A stretch of DNA of 64,000 nt from contig CM057156.1 of NCBI GenBank assembly GCA_029962745.1, forward strand, positions 34,185-98,184, read 5' to 3'. A model generated the notes under the pieces. That model was not told where the DNA came from and searched no databases. It saw only the letters and a program-made list of their open reading frames with translations. The translations under genes and the position numbers were made by a program. The DNA comes from Echinometra lucunter (lineage: Eukaryota > Echinodermata > Echinoidea > Camarodonta > Echinometridae). Below, piece after piece: positions 33,284 to 45,984 of the stretch (positions within the stretch are counted from its first letter, which is position 1; each line of letters begins with the position of its first letter).

Positions 33284-35635
33284 GGGACTCCGTGCATCAT
33301 CAAGGAACATTTCAACCAATTTTTTTTGTAGCGCCTGAAGCGTCAGTTTAATAGTTTTTAATGTTCCCATTGCTTATCATTTTATTGTGTCCCATGGGGT
33401 TCAAAGTTGGCCATTTCGGCGGCCATATTTGATTTTCTAAATGAAAATAAGGTATTGTCATACATTTGGATCTGAACATCTTCCAAACATGAATATATAC
33501 ATTTTCAACATCATTTTAATAGGAGGAATAGAATGGAACCCTTAATTGCACAATGAGAGCAATAGTTTTGGGGGAAAATTTATGCCAAAATTTGCAAACT
33601 GTTAATCAAAAAATTACATATGCATTACTATATTTCTGTTTTATTACAAATAGCAACAACGAATGCGTGTTTTGAGCATTCGGTTTGACGAAATATATAT
33701 TTACAAGAATGGTAATATGCTTCATGACGGTATTCATGATTTCATTCACACAAAAGGAGGAAAAAATACACCAGCATGTATTTGCCATCTCGAGCAAAAA
33801 TGTGCCAAAAGAGTGACCCTCTATGTTGGCCTATGCAGCATAGTGTGTACTTCTAAACTGGGATCCAGAGGGGTTCCACTTAGCGCAAAGTATCCTTTTT
33901 CATGTACAAGGCCGTAATCCACGGACAAAACTTTGCTAGGTAATAACGCCTGCCGTGCACAATGTAGTTGGGGAGGTCAGGAGGGGGCCCCCAAATAGGT
34001 CAAAAAGACGAGCTGCATGAGTGAAAAACGTAACTTCATGAAACCTAGTGGAGTGGTAGAGCACGATCCCTGAATCATAAATGACCACTGCCAGACATTG
34101 TAAGTGGTGGGTTGTGCCCGACAGACGCCCCAAAATGTCAAAATGTCCTTTAGTGTACAATGAGAAAATGACAAGTTTAAGACAATGGACTAGATTAGCA
34201 AAAACAAAGTAACGTTGAAACTTGGTGGAAATTGTTAAAGCATGACTTCCTGTATCATTCCTGTTTCGACATAATTTTTATTGGGGGACGGGGCGTCTGG
34301 CGGGCACGACCCACCACTGAAAATGTCCGGCGGGCGTCATTCATCATACAGGGAGTCATGCTTTACGATTTCCACCAGGTTTCATGAGGTAGTTACTTTG
34401 TTTGTACTAATAAGCTCATTGTCTCAAAATTATCATCTTATCATTTATGCACTAATAAATAAATGAGTGTTTTCAGGGGCCTGTTGCATAAAACTTTTGC
34501 CAGACTTTTTTTCTGGTAAAAAAAGTCTGGCAAATTTTTATGTACTGGAAAACTATGGCAATATTTTTTTTGCCGTAGTTTCCTCAAATTTTGCCATAAA
34601 AAACTCCGGCAAAAGTTTTATGCAACGGGCCCCAGGCGTCTGGCGAGCACAACCCACCACTGATAATGTCTGATGGGAGTCATCCATGATTCAGGGAGTC
34701 ATGCTTTACAATCAGTTTCACAAGGTTTCATGGAGTTACTTTGTATTTACTCGTCTCAAAGATATCATCTTATCATTGTGTTCTAATAAATGGGAGTTTT
34801 GACATTGTAGAGCGTCTGACGGGTACTGAACTAGAAAGGCCTTTTCTAGCACCACTGGCAATGTCTGGCAGTGGTCATTCGTGATTCAGGTTTCATGCAG
34901 TTCCTTTTTTTTTTCGCTAATCCAGCTTAATATTTTGACCTATTTGGGGCCCCTCCTCAAAGCCCCCACCACATTTTGCAAGACAGATATATCCCTATAG
35001 CATAGTTTTGTCCGTAAATTTTTTCGCCATGTACGTGAAAGGGATACTCTTCGCTAAGTTGAACGCCCCCCCCCCCCCCCCCCGGCTTCCGGTTTAGAAG
35101 TACACACTAGTACGCTGAATAGGCCAACATAGAGAGTCGCTCTTTTGGCCGATTTTTGCTCAGTATGGAAAATATTTTCCCTCACATTGTGCGAATGAAA
35201 TCATGAATACCGTTATTCTTGTAAATATATCCTTTTTCAAACCCAATGATAAAAACACGCATTCATTGTTGCTCTTTGTAATAAAACAGAAAAAAGAATT
35301 AATGCATTTGCAAATTTGGGCATAAATTTTCATTTTTCTCCAAAACTGTTGTTCGACTTGTGCAAATAACGGTTCCGGTCGATTCCTCCTATCAAAATAA
35401 TGTTGAAAAATGTATACATTCATGTTTGTAAGATGTCCGGTTCCAAAATATGACAATACCTGATTTTCATTTTTTTTTTTAAATCCGATGTGGCAGCCAA
35501 AATGACCGATTTTGAGCCCCATGGGACACGATTTGGCAATGGGAACATTAAAAAAAACACAATTTTACACTTAAGGCAACATTAAAAAAAAAAAGCAGGT
35601 TAGCAAAAATATTCCCTGATGGTGCACGGGGACCC
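33284..35635. mobile_element. fold-back element with inverted arms of about 650-700 bp
   Basis: The left arm (about 33284-34010) and right arm (about 34915-35635) are diverged reverse complements. They run from gggactccgtgcatcatc-type ends to ccccaaataggtcaaaa-type inner ends. The centre holds three direct copies and one inverted copy of a 150-bp unit with ggcgtctggcgggca and gggagtcatgcttta. No coding region is supported. It interrupts class B upstream DNA that is continuous at 27,900-27,950. The exact target duplication is unclear. Confidence 0.75.
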
Positions 35636-36104
35636 ATATTTCCGACTACACTAAAAAAAAAATGAGAGTTGAGATTTGGTTAAGTAGCCTCTGTGACTTT
35701 GTGTATAAACGTATGGTCTTTACGCCTTTCATACTTCACACCTGAGTCGTAATAGATCTCTCAGACATTGTCTTTCTAACTGTCTAAAATGAAAGCGAAA
35801 TCCAGATCATGATTTAGAGTAGCCTGTATCATTGAATTAAGGCATGGAGGTCTGAGGTACTTTCTTGTTTTGAAACGTGATTGAAGTGTTTTGTCCGTAG
35901 AATCACCAGAAAGCTCGTTTCAAATAGAGTCGTACACATGCACTAATGCTGGGCTTACACCGGGCCACAATTTCCAGGATCTCTATGATTTTGATAGGAG
36001 AATGGTGATGAGCATCGGGTGAAACATGATTCTGCCAATCTTCGCTATAACCCCATACGTTTCTATCACGCTCTACTACGATTTGTCAAGTTTATCAATA
36101 AAAT
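35636..36104. other. class B upstream DNA, copy 2
   Basis: Paralogous to 27,935-28,400. No gene seen. Confidence 0.65.
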
Positions 36105-36375
36105 TTTCGGCCGTGGAAGTTTTGCTGTTCAGAGAATGATAATCGACAGTTGATTATTTTACTACCACTAAAATTCACCCGAATAATGATATGATCGGGG
36201 AATGTAAGATAATTATCGATTGTTTCGCCATTACTTCTCTGTAAACGAGCCTGATGCTTGACTATAATTCCAGGAATGCACCAATTCACCATCACGGTTC
36301 AAGTAATCTTATCTTACATGACATAGAGTATAGATCTTACAGCTCGAAGACCGAATGTCTGCAGAGTACCGATGT
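36105..36375 (-). pseudogene. class B D2-domain fragment
   Basis: On the minus strand this matches the D2-like domain of the chimeric gene near 42,890-43,150: TIDNYLTFPDHII and a following N-linked site. Here C-terminal residues are missing and at least one frameshift separates the domain from the preceding linker. It is a scrap between two copies of class B upstream DNA. Confidence 0.75.
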
Positions 36376-36379
36376 TAGG

Positions 36380-36644
36380 ATTTAATCATCTTATATTCCT
36401 CTTCCAAAAACCAAACCAAAGAAATGTGAGTTGAGTTTGGTTCAGTATAGCTCTACATGACTTGCATACAAACTTCTGTTTTATACCCCTTTCATACTTC
36501 AGGTTGAATGTTTTTTAAATAAAAGCGAAATCCAGATCAGGATTTAGAGTAGCCTGTACATCATTAAATTAAGGCATGAAGGTCTGGGGTGCTTTCTTGT
36601 TTTGAAACGTGCTTGAAGTGTTTTGTCCATAGAATTACTAGTTC
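36380..36644. other. class B upstream DNA, copy 3 (left part)
   Basis: Paralogous to 27,890-28,190 and interrupted at about 36,645. Confidence 0.6.
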
Positions 36645-37028
36645 ACTGCCTGGACTGTTCTCTATGATCCGTGCGCACCGTTCATGAGCTCACACATCAG
36701 CATTCGCTCACTCCCCCCCCCCCCCCCCCGCCTTGTATCGCCGCCCCTGAATACCATACCTTTTAAACACCAAAAGCTACCACAACTTTCTTCATTCATA
36801 TCTACAAGTGAATAAAATAAATGCAACTGGGAAAATTTTTACTTATGGACTTGAAATGGAAATTTTGCCGTGATTTTGTTGATCGAAGAGTACATGTCTT
36901 CATCCTTTTGCATGTTGTGTACTGTGGTTTGTTTGTCTTTGCATCATCAACAAAAGATTCGTCAAATCATCACGTGGTGAGCGGACTTGACCCCAGGGCG
37001 GACTAGCCTCGCTCTCCCCTACTTCAGG
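36645..37028. other. insertion of unknown type
   Basis: It begins with the ctgcctggactgttctc word that forms the end of the small element at 10,211. It contains a C-run (36,714-36,729) and no recognisable gene. Class B upstream homology resumes at about 37,030. Confidence 0.45.
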
Positions 37029-37120
37029 GTCACCGTTGTTTACACTGGGCCACATTGTCCACGATCTCCACAATTTTGATAAGAGAATGGTGATGAGCGT
37101 GGGTTGAACACGATTCTATA

Positions 37121-38756
37121 AAGTTTTTCTACAGCGCTTGACAGAAATATCAGTACCATTGCAGACCTGTTTAACCCACCTCATCCTGGTTATAAGCTTT
37201 TTGAGGAACTAGTTTTAGATTTCAATATTCCTACCACTGATAGAAGGAAATTTAATTTTCTGTTGAGAAATATTCCAAAAGAATGGATTGAGAATTTTGA
37301 TTGTGACATTGTTGGTGTACATGATACCATAGTTTTGAAACTACTGAGCTATAAAAAGGTCCCAAATAATTAATGTATACAATTTATTACTTGCTCCTCA
37401 TAGTCCTGATAAAGGATATGCCTTTTGGACTAACAACTTACCAGTATCACCCAACACTAACTGGGAAAAGGTTCATAATACAAATTTTTTCTGCACTATT
37501 GATACTAGAATTAGATCTTTTTATTTCAAAATTTTTCACAGAGCAATTGCTTTGAACGATTTTCTTTATAAGATCAAGAGGAAAGACTCACCCAGCTGTG
37601 CTCTTTGTAATAAAAAAGAGGAAACAATGATTCACTTATTTTGTGATTGTGAAAAAGTAATTCCAATTTGACAAGATCTTCTTTCAGTGATTCACCGAAA
37701 AGGTGATCCTAATTTCAATATTTCAAATTTTGAAAAACTATTTGGAGTTTGTGGGGATAAATTTATCTCATTTTTATTTCTACTGCTGAAATATCATGTA
37801 TATTGTTGCAGATTTAATGACAGTACACCTAATTTTGTGTCTTTTAAATCCTTTGTGAAAAAACAAAAGGATATGGAGTACAATGTCGCCAAAAAAAGAA
37901 ACAAATTACCTGCCCACTTTAAGAAATGGCGTTTTGATGTTTAAAATTATACATTTTATCGCTTTTATTGACCCCCATGTCATTGTGTAATTCTTGCAAC
38001 CGCCCGACTATTCTAATTATGCACAGAAATGCTTGTACAATTTGTGTGAGATCGGTTCCTCCAATAGCATGAATGGGCTACCCCGGGGCTCTGGACCGCA
38101 ACTCTTTGGTCGTTTTTGCTTAGCATGGGAATTGAGAGTTAGGGCTGGCTTGTATCATATTTTTGTTTGGAATATTTTGTGGTTTGTTCACGTCTAAACT
38201 ATTACGGTGAACTCCTTGTGAAACGGGATCATTGAACTTAAGAGGTGCGCATGAATACCAAAGGTTTTCATAGAACCCCTTTTTTTCTTTATCTCAAATT
38301 TTTCAGATTCTGTTTTTAGTCATAAAATATAAACATATCTTCGTTGCACAGAGCCTGCACTGTTTCAAGAGTCTTTCATCTACGTTTGTTTAATCTGTGA
38401 ATGGAATAGAATTGGTTGTGTTTGATATAAATCCGAGTCAGCCCTGACTCTCCCCCCCCCTTTTTTTTTCCGGACTTTCGTTCGGCTTGCGGTGCTTCTG
38501 TCCTCGGGGTATCCCACGTTCTATTTTGTAGTACAAGTACTTGATGTTTCTTGGTTTTCTTTTTCTTCTGCTGCCTTTTCCAGTAATAGTTTATTCTTAT
38601 TTTGTCTGCCTTTCCTTTTTTATTTTTATTATTATGTGTTTATGTATTTTATTTCTTATATTGAATCCTGCCAATCATGTAAATATGTGATTCTGCTGAT
38701 TTACTTTAATAAAACATACAACAAAAAAAAGAAAAAAGAAAAAAAAAGTTTTTCTA
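37121..38756 (+). mobile_element. 5'-truncated LINE (L1/Tx1-like) with target duplications
   Basis: The insert 37132-38745 is flanked by direct copies of aagtttttcta (37121-37131 and 38746-38756) and ends in an A-rich tail. It encodes the C-terminal region of a LINE polyprotein in broken frames. An RSFYFKIFHRAIALNDFLYK segment, a CALC...HLFCDC zinc-knuckle and a C-terminal frame ending at 37944 are visible, followed by about 800 bases of 3' UTR. The flanks join to give the class B upstream sequence seen uninterrupted near 28,325. It is of the same family as the insert at 11,312. Confidence 0.9.
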
Positions 38757-41700
38757 TAGCCCCCATACGTTTCTATCACGCTCTATCACGCTCTACTACC
38801 ATTTGTCAAGTTTACCAAGATCTCTTACGATGGCGCAGTAATTTATGCTGGATTTACAGTCACGAAGTCCACAATTTAAGAGAATCGTGATGAGCATGGG
38901 GGTCGTGGGGTCGAATCGTGACGATCTAAAGGGAGCTTGGTGGAATCGGTATAAGCGTGATGAGCGTGACAAAATTCTGGACAATCAAAAAGTTTGTTAC
39001 GCTAATCATGCTAATTTGAATGTTTTCATTCAAACGCGAATTAATAGGTATCATTTGCAAACGTCGGAAACACCCTTCTCAAGCATGAGTTCTCTCTATA
39101 TTTTTCTCTTTCCCTTTCCTTGTTTTCTCATCTATCATGATCTATCTCTCTCCCGCTATTTGTCTGAATAACCCTCCCCCTCCACTCTCTACCCATTCTC
39201 TATCTCCCTTTTTTGTTCCTTGTCTCATTTTCAGCCCCCCCCCCACCTCTTTCTCTCTTTCCTCTTTCTTCTCGTCTCTTGCCTCCTCCTTTTCTTTCCT
39301 TCTCTCTCTCTCTCTTTCTTCCTTCATCTTTTCCCTCATCTTTCTCTCTAAGTCACTTTTCATGATTATGATTTACTGTAAATATATTTGCAACATGGAT
39401 TTTATCTCCAACTCATGGCCGTACGCTGCGGGGAGGGCATTTTCAAAACTTACATTTTTTACTGAAAATTTTCACAAATCCATGAAAAGTATTCACCAAA
39501 TCCTTCAATTTCAATTTTAAATATGCAAAAAAGCCTTTGTGACCAGCTCGGTTTTGAGCTTCTTTTTTACGCGTCTTGCCCCCCCCCCCCCCGGAAAAAA
39601 AAAATCTGCGTAAGGCCCTGCTCCAGCTATCATTGATTTGTCCTTACTGTGTACGTGTGTGTGGGTGTGCGTGTGTGAGGTGAGTGTTGTTGTGTGTTTA
39701 TCTTTTTTTTCATATATATGTATATATAAGGGGCTTCATTCCTCCTTGTTTTGCTCATTGACTGATCACTGCTGATGTCTTATCTACGAAAATATGCTAT
39801 GGAAACAAAATGAAGACTTGTATTATATTATTTTGCTTATATTGATTTATATAGATGTATTGATATTCATTTTAAATGAAATCTCTAATAAAAACATTAT
39901 GGAAAAAAATCTTTCGTATGTATTATGTTCGAATACTAAACCTTTGATTGAACTGAATTGAAATGAATAGACATTTAAGTAATGTTTAGAGTGAAGTGGC
40001 TTTAGACCCATCTCATCTATACTCGAACAAAATAATTGTATTCCATTTCATGTTATGTTTAACATTGTTCTGTCTGTTTAGAAAACACATGAAAATGCAT
40101 TGTGGGCATGAATGATTCTGATGACCTCATGTTTCCCTCAATTGCTATGTATTGTGTGGGATGGTGAGAGGGGGTAGTTATGGGATACGCGCACGCGCCT
40201 TCAGTCTTGGCAGTGGCAGTGAATAGACGAGGTTGTCAACATAGGTTTTTATTTTTAATGATTTTATACACAGCCATGTTTTGAATCGACATCTTTAATG
40301 ATGACGAAAAATTTACGACTTCCTCTCGAAGTAAATCTATGAAATCGTTATTGCATAACTAAGTATTCTACAAAACAGTGTTGATTTCACTTTATGTGAA
40401 TTTGACCATACTTTGCTGATTCATGTCACTGATTTGAACTTTCAACTTGAATCCAATCACCTTCAGAAAACCTACTGCCCAGTAGACGTGATACTTTCTT
40501 CATGGATGCTATAATTAAAAGCAAAATATTTCTGAGAATGAGAATAATTGTCTATGACACACACGAGCTTAGTTCCTTGAAATATAGCTCATACATGCGT
40601 ATTATCTTTTAGTTAAATGTTTCATAATCACCATAAGAATGGATTTTTAAACTAACAATTCAAGATTTGAAAAGTGTAGGGTTGTATTACCCAATGAAAT
40701 AGTGAAACAAATGGAAAGCATTATAAAGAAACTTCCATGCCCTTTATCATTCAATGTGTGTAAAGAAACTTGAAAATGACTGAGATATGGATAAAGCGGG
40801 ATAGGGGTTTTTATATGCCTTACCGTTTACTTCTAGTATACTCTTTTTTCACAGGATATTTTTAAAATTAAATCATAATACTATAAATTCAATAACATTA
40901 TGAAGATCCACAAAGCATGCAGAGAGAAATTCATAGTTGGTGAGGTTGTTTTTTGTATTGCATTTATATTCAGCATTATGTCAATGTCATTTTTTATAGT
41001 ACATTTCATCCTGCAGCAAGTATCTAATGCTATATAATTATACAAACATCATAGACTTACGTACGCTGAGAAGTGCAAACAGTTTTTAAAATATACCCTT
41101 AAAATTGTTGAAAGACTTTTCAAGTGTTCAAAAAGTAAAAACGAAGATTCAGAAACTATCGCAATGTACTTGATATGGGTTCCTTGTAAGAGTTTAATCA
41201 CACTTTGCCCTGTTGCACACTAAAGTTTGTTTTATTTTCAATACTCGAATTTCTTATAAGAAAGCCAGATAAAAGTAGAAAAAATGATTTTTTTATAAAG
41301 TGATTACTTTATGTACCTAAAAGCGAATAATGAGTGGGTTTTCTTTTTCTTTCTTGTGTTTCTTCCTTAATCTGTCGTTAATACAAAAACATAAGGATAA
41401 CAAGAGGGTGAGTTCTGGAAAAAACAGAATATGCCAGCTTGTAAAACATAGTTAATTTGCTGATGTTGCCGCGTTAGATATTTCTCCCTTCCTGAATTTA
41501 AAAAGAAAAAATCTTAGGGCGATGAAAATTGCTTGTAAATCTGTTAATTATTTAATGGAAAGTAGTTTAAAAGGTACAGCTTGAAGGGAAAAGGGATTAT
41601 TCTCCTGAAAGGAAGATAATTGGTGGCGCCGAATCTTGATCACATTTTTTTTCCTCGGGGAATTGTAAGAGGTATGAATGGTAAGTCGATTTAGGCCTTA

Positions 41701-41869
41701 GAACAAAAAGACAGGGATGTCCTTTGAAGTTCCCAGATGTGTGAGGGAGAGCATGTCTTCACCCCTCCCTATTTAAGCATATTTTAGAGTGACTTCGACA
41801 GGTCAGGCACATTTTACCCCCAACCCCATTCATTTGTCTTTCTTGTCATTGAACATTGGTTTCATTGCT
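38757..41869. other. non-coding DNA, left part duplicated
   Basis: 38,757-39,180 and 40,100-40,515 are paralogous to class B upstream DNA and to 31,464-32,990. It includes a CT-rich tract (39,100-39,360), a C-run (39,580-39,593) and a GT/TA tract (39,650-39,730). From about 40,520 to the receptor stop at 41,870 I see only AT-rich unique sequence. Confidence 0.55.
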
Positions 41870-44533
41870 CTACTGATCATCTTCAAGAAGAGGCGTGAAT
41901 GTGCACTGTTGTCTTGTTATTGTCTGACGTATTGGTCCTTCTGATACATCAGCCTCAGGTTCAGCATACACGTTCTCCTCAATGGACTCCAGTGGATGCA
42001 AGGACGGTATGCCGAGCGATGAAGATAAAATGGGAATGTTCTGATCACTTTCATCATCATGATTGACCATAAGAACATCGCTTTGGTGTTCCTGCACGCG
42101 TTTGTCTTTGAAGGATAGAGCATACCACTCCGAACTCTCTTCGTGTATGATGTGGGGGATATTCGAAAGCTCGATGGCATCGGTCTTGCCATCGTCGGAC
42201 AGACGACATGGTAAGGACATTCTTTTTCGTTTCCTTAGAAGATACACTATGGCGATTGAAAGCAAAAGTATGAACGCAGCGGCTAAAACCGAGATTGAAA
42301 TCATCACTACAAATCCTTCCTTGGAGGGTGGAGTAGGTTGTGTTTGATCCCTTGTAGATTCTACTGTTTTAACTGATGTGTTGTCAGTTATTTGACTGAT
42401 CTGACCCTCCTCCGATGAGGTTGGGTGTTTCATTGTCGTCATCTTAACTGCAGGTCGTGTTTCAGTAATATCATCACGCTTTGTTGTAGATTCGACTGTT
42501 TGGGGTGATTGACTGTCCGTTATTTGATTTGTCTGGCCCTCACCAGGTAGGGTTGTGAGTTTTAATGTCGTCCTTTCGATGATGCGAAGAAGGCCATAAC
42601 TAAACATATTGCGATTTCCGTACGACAGATAAATATGGCATTTTACTTGGAGATGGTCGCCATCCTTCTGCTTGTATACAGAAAAATTGACATTGGGATA
42701 CAACTCACTCCGATCACGGTCAACGGCAGAGAAATTTCCATTAGAGTATACGTTCCAGAACAGCTTAGATTGACTACCCTTATCGTTGAAGGTACATGTG
42801 AATAACGAACTAGAACCTTCGCTCATTTCATCAATGAAAGGGTCCACTCTTATATAACTAGCCGTATTCTCTTTTTTGCAAGATGTATTTATTTCGGCCA
42901 TGGGATTTTTGCTATTAAGAGATAATCGACAGCTGATGTTTTTACTAACACTAACATTCACCCGACTAATGATATGATCTGTGAATGTAAGGTAATTATC
43001 GATTGTTTCGCCGTTATTTCTCTGTAAATGAGCCTGATATGCTTGACTAGCATTCCAGGAACACATCACTTCATAATCACGGTCCGAGACTAATTCTTTT
43101 AAAGGCAAGTGATAGAACTTACAGCTCGCAGCACTGGATATTAGTGGAGTACCAGAGTTAGGAGTTGTAGCTTTCGATGTTTGTGGAGTACTAACGTTAA
43201 GACTTGTAGCCACTGATGTCTGTAGAGTACTAACATATAAAGTTGCAGCCACTGATGTCTGAGGAGTAGTAATGTTACGAGTTGTAGCAACTGGAGGCAT
43301 CCGTGTTGCAGTGATGGGCGCACTACTTTGATTAATTTCGTAGGTAGTTTGACTAATTCCGTTACTGGGTGTCCACTGCGTTGGATTCTCATCAAGAGAA
43401 GGAGTATTCATCTCGACGATACGAAGAGCTCCAAAACTGGATATTTTCACATTGTCGGACACATCGAGCACACACTCAACAAGTAGGGATTTGTTAGACT
43501 CGCTGATGTTCACGATCGATATGACATTTTGATTCTCTATCAAATGTTCTTGACCAAAGAGAGATGCATTCGCATCATAGTGAATCTTCCAAGAACTATT
43601 GTGCGATGCGCTCTGGTTGAAGAGAGAGCATTTAAATGTGGCGTTGGACTTCACGGTAACTTCATTGATGAAAGGATCCACTCTGAGTATCCTTGTATTT
43701 TTGTTTCCGATACATGAAGCGTTCACTGTTTCAGGAGAACTACTGCTGAACATCGAATGGCATGTAATGTTTGGAACTTTGCTACCTTTTATCCGACTAA
43801 TGATTCGGTCAGGAAAAGTCAAGTGATTAAGGACATATCCACTGACGTCTTCAAAATGTGCTTTGCCTTCGTACCCTTGGGTCAAGAAACAAGTTATTTC
43901 AAAAGTATCACCTTCTGCCTCAGACCCCAGTGAAGGTAGGAGACTCATTAGGCAGCTCAAGGAAGGTTTGATCCTTGGTGTGCTTGGTAAGATTGTGACC
44001 ATGGCGGTAGCAAGCGGCACAGTGTAAGAGGCACATGCATACCCACATTCATACATACCGGCATCTGTCGGGAAAGTGGCGACCTTTATTATTAATTTGA
44101 ATGTTTGTAAGGATTCATTAATGACAACTTTATAGTTATCTTTGTCCTGTCTGTCATAGATGCAGTCATTTATGCTGATGTTTCGACGAATACCAGGCCC
44201 ACTCAAGTATTTCCAAACTACAGATTGATTATTTTCATTGTTTAGATCACAAGTCAAGGAAACTCTTTGTCCTTCCTTTCGTGTCTTGTTTTTTGGTCCA
44301 TTTTCAAGAGTTGTAAAACATGAATGGTTGCTATCTACTGAAGTTTCACCTCCGCCTGTAGTGACTGTTCCATATGCAGAGCTCTGTAGAGATGAAGATG
44401 TGAAATTGTTGGATGACTGATTGTGAGAATTAGTTTTAAGTGTTGTAGCGCATGACATGGAACATAATAGATACAATATGATGAACATCATATAGCAAAT
44501 TGCAGAATACTCGTTTACTCCGTTAGCAGCCAT
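41870..44533 (-). CDS. chimeric A+B Ig receptor with short beta tail
   Basis: Encodes 887 residues in one exon from a true ATG at 44533. The signal peptide (1-28) resembles the class B one. A class A ectodomain follows: D1 about 75-180 (Cys95, Cys162, DAGMYECGY), D2 185-285 (FPDRIISR), D3 285-380. A Thr/Ser linker (385-470) with 13-residue repeats joins it to class B domains D4 475-570 and D5 570-665. Then come a stalk, a transmembrane helix (about 740-766) and a tail of about 120 residues with WYALSF and VYAEPE. The first beta-tail tyrosine (TYDAI elsewhere) is here TDAI, and the tail ends where the longer beta tails go on with the YETI, YADI and YEIM motifs. Probably a membrane receptor signalling weakly, or binding YxxP-type SH2 partners. 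Many N-glycosylation sites. Frame intact. Confidence 0.85.
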   Translation of the reverse strand: MAANGVNEYSAICYMMFIILYLLCSMSCATTLKTNSHNQSSNNFTSSSLQSSAYGTVTTGGGETSVDSNHSCFTTLENGPKNKTRKEGQRVSLTCDLNNENNQSVVWKYLSGPGIRRNISINDCIYDRQDKDNYKVVINESLQTFKLIIKVATFPTDAGMYECGYACASYTVPLATAMVTILPSTPRIKPSLSCLMSLLPSLGSEAEGDTFEITCFLTQGYEGKAHFEDVSGYVLNHLTFPDRIISRIKGSKVPNITCHSMFSSSSPETVNASCIGNKNTRILRVDPFINEVTVKSNATFKCSLFNQSASHNSSWKIHYDANASLFGQEHLIENQNVISIVNISESNKSLLVECVLDVSDNVKISSFGALRIVEMNTPSLDENPTQWTPSNGISQTTYEINQSSAPITATRMPPVATTRNITTPQTSVAATLYVSTLQTSVATSLNVSTPQTSKATTPNSGTPLISSAASCKFYHLPLKELVSDRDYEVMCSWNASQAYQAHLQRNNGETIDNYLTFTDHIISRVNVSVSKNISCRLSLNSKNPMAEINTSCKKENTASYIRVDPFIDEMSEGSSSLFTCTFNDKGSQSKLFWNVYSNGNFSAVDRDRSELYPNVNFSVYKQKDGDHLQVKCHIYLSYGNRNMFSYGLLRIIERTTLKLTTLPGEGQTNQITDSQSPQTVESTTKRDDITETRPAVKMTTMKHPTSSEEGQISQITDNTSVKTVESTRDQTQPTPPSKEGFVVMISISVLAAAFILLLSIAIVYLLRKRKRMSLPCRLSDDGKTDAIELSNIPHIIHEESSEWYALSFKDKRVQEHQSDVLMVNHDDESDQNIPILSSSLGIPSLHPLESIEENVYAEPEADVSEGPIRQTITRQQCTFTPLLEDDQ
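43149..43295 (-). repeat. 39-bp (13-residue) coding repeat in the linker
   Basis: Three to four tandem copies encode variants of TPQTSVATSLNVS. The class B gene has a single version (ATTLNIGTPQTF) right after its signal peptide, so the linker looks like an expansion of that mature N-terminus. Confidence 0.85.
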
Positions 44534-45984
44534 CTTTGTCTTATAGGAATAGTCTCATTTACGTCTGTCTTCGATTCACCCTATGTACAAGATATTCATG
44601 AAACCTCCTTTAAAATCCATTCCGTACAGACTGAATCCTGTAACGTTTAATTCCCCGTGTCCATATCGACTATTTATCCATCGGAATTGTAGGTCCTATG
44701 CAAGAGCACAGAAGATACAGAATAAACTTGCAAGTCAGGTTAAGGTAAGGTACTGATCGACAATCCCGAAGCTCAACATTAATAAACGCAGTATTTTACC
44801 AGCTACTTCCTCGTCAGTCCCTGGTAGAAGATCTTTCTTGGTTGCGATTTGTCCTTTGTGGTTCAAGAGGAGATGAAAGTAATTCAAGCAATACATGATT
44901 GATTTCCTTTCAGACGTGAAAGTGAAAGTGCAATTCAGTGAATGATTAAAGAGGAGTTTCCCACGTTAGAAGGAAGAAGAGATTTATGACATTTGCAGCT
45001 CAGTATAAAGCTCACATGCATGAAGTATATATATTACAAAAGAAAGCACAGGATGTACGATACCCTTGCAAACTGATGCATGCATTTCGAGCTTAGTAGG
45101 CCTACATCCATGGGTAAAAAGAGTATGGCCAGTTCTGTTTCCTGCATGGTTTTCATAAATGCACCAATCCAAAAAAGACTTTCGTTAGATACCACAAATG
45201 TTCATGCAAATTTGGATATAATGTTTTCCATTTTGAAAATTGATACATCCCACCAGGTCAGTGTTCCTGCGTCCTAAAATTTCCTTTGTCTTATTCGGGT
45301 TGGATCAGAGTTTCACCAAATCAAATGTACGCTTTTCCTTTCTTTTCTTTTTCTTTATCCCCCTTTCTTTCTTTCAGTAGTCCCATTGGTCGTAAAGCTC
45401 ATTTGAACTTTGGGGCTTTGACTTTGAGGTGCAATTTAGAGTTGATGACTTTTCGGACTGCTCTGCTGCTACTTGCTCATCTGTTGCTAGTCTTTGCGTA
45501 ACCAGCCGTTTGCATATAGGAAGCCTTCCGAAATTGTGAGCGTGTTCTTACATGGTCAATTGACTGTGCACTCAGAACTGTGTTCAAATTATAATGGCAA
45601 ATGATAACGCAGATAGATAGAAATAGCTATAGCGGTATAGTTGTCGTGTGGCCAGTACGAGTGTAAGGACGTATTAGCAGAGAAAGAGAGAGTTATAATG
45701 GTAATGACAATGGTAATGATAATGATAACGACATGAGAATGATAATAATAACAAGAACAACAACACAGAAATATCAACATTGTATATCATTTGCAAGAAT
45801 ACTGCTTTTGATAACCTACCTTACTTCTATAGCTAGGATTTGAATCTATTGTAACATTCATAACATATTATTTTGTCAAGGAGTTATCACTATGTGAAGA
45901 CGGCCTTTAATTTTTTTAATATGAAAATATTTTCATATGGTATAAATAACACCATCCTTAAGCATTTTCCTTTTAACGTCGATA
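44534..45984. other. upstream region of the chimeric receptor
   Basis: No other gene seen. It holds the interferon-regulatory-factor-like and kappaB-like words listed separately and a CA/AT-rich microsatellite-like stretch near 45,690-45,770. Confidence 0.5.
44918..44962. promoter_or_regulatory. IRF-like and kappaB-like sites upstream of the chimeric receptor
   Basis: gaaagtgaaag at 44918-44928 fits the GAAANNGAAA core bound by interferon regulatory factors. ggagtttccc at 44953-44962 resembles a kappaB site. They lie about 390-430 bases upstream of the ATG. Chance matches are possible at this length. Confidence 0.3.

Noticed and set aside
36821..37006. 61-residue open frame with a hydrophobic start
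   Set aside because: It lies inside an unclassified insertion, has no conserved copy elsewhere in the window and shows no recognisable domain.
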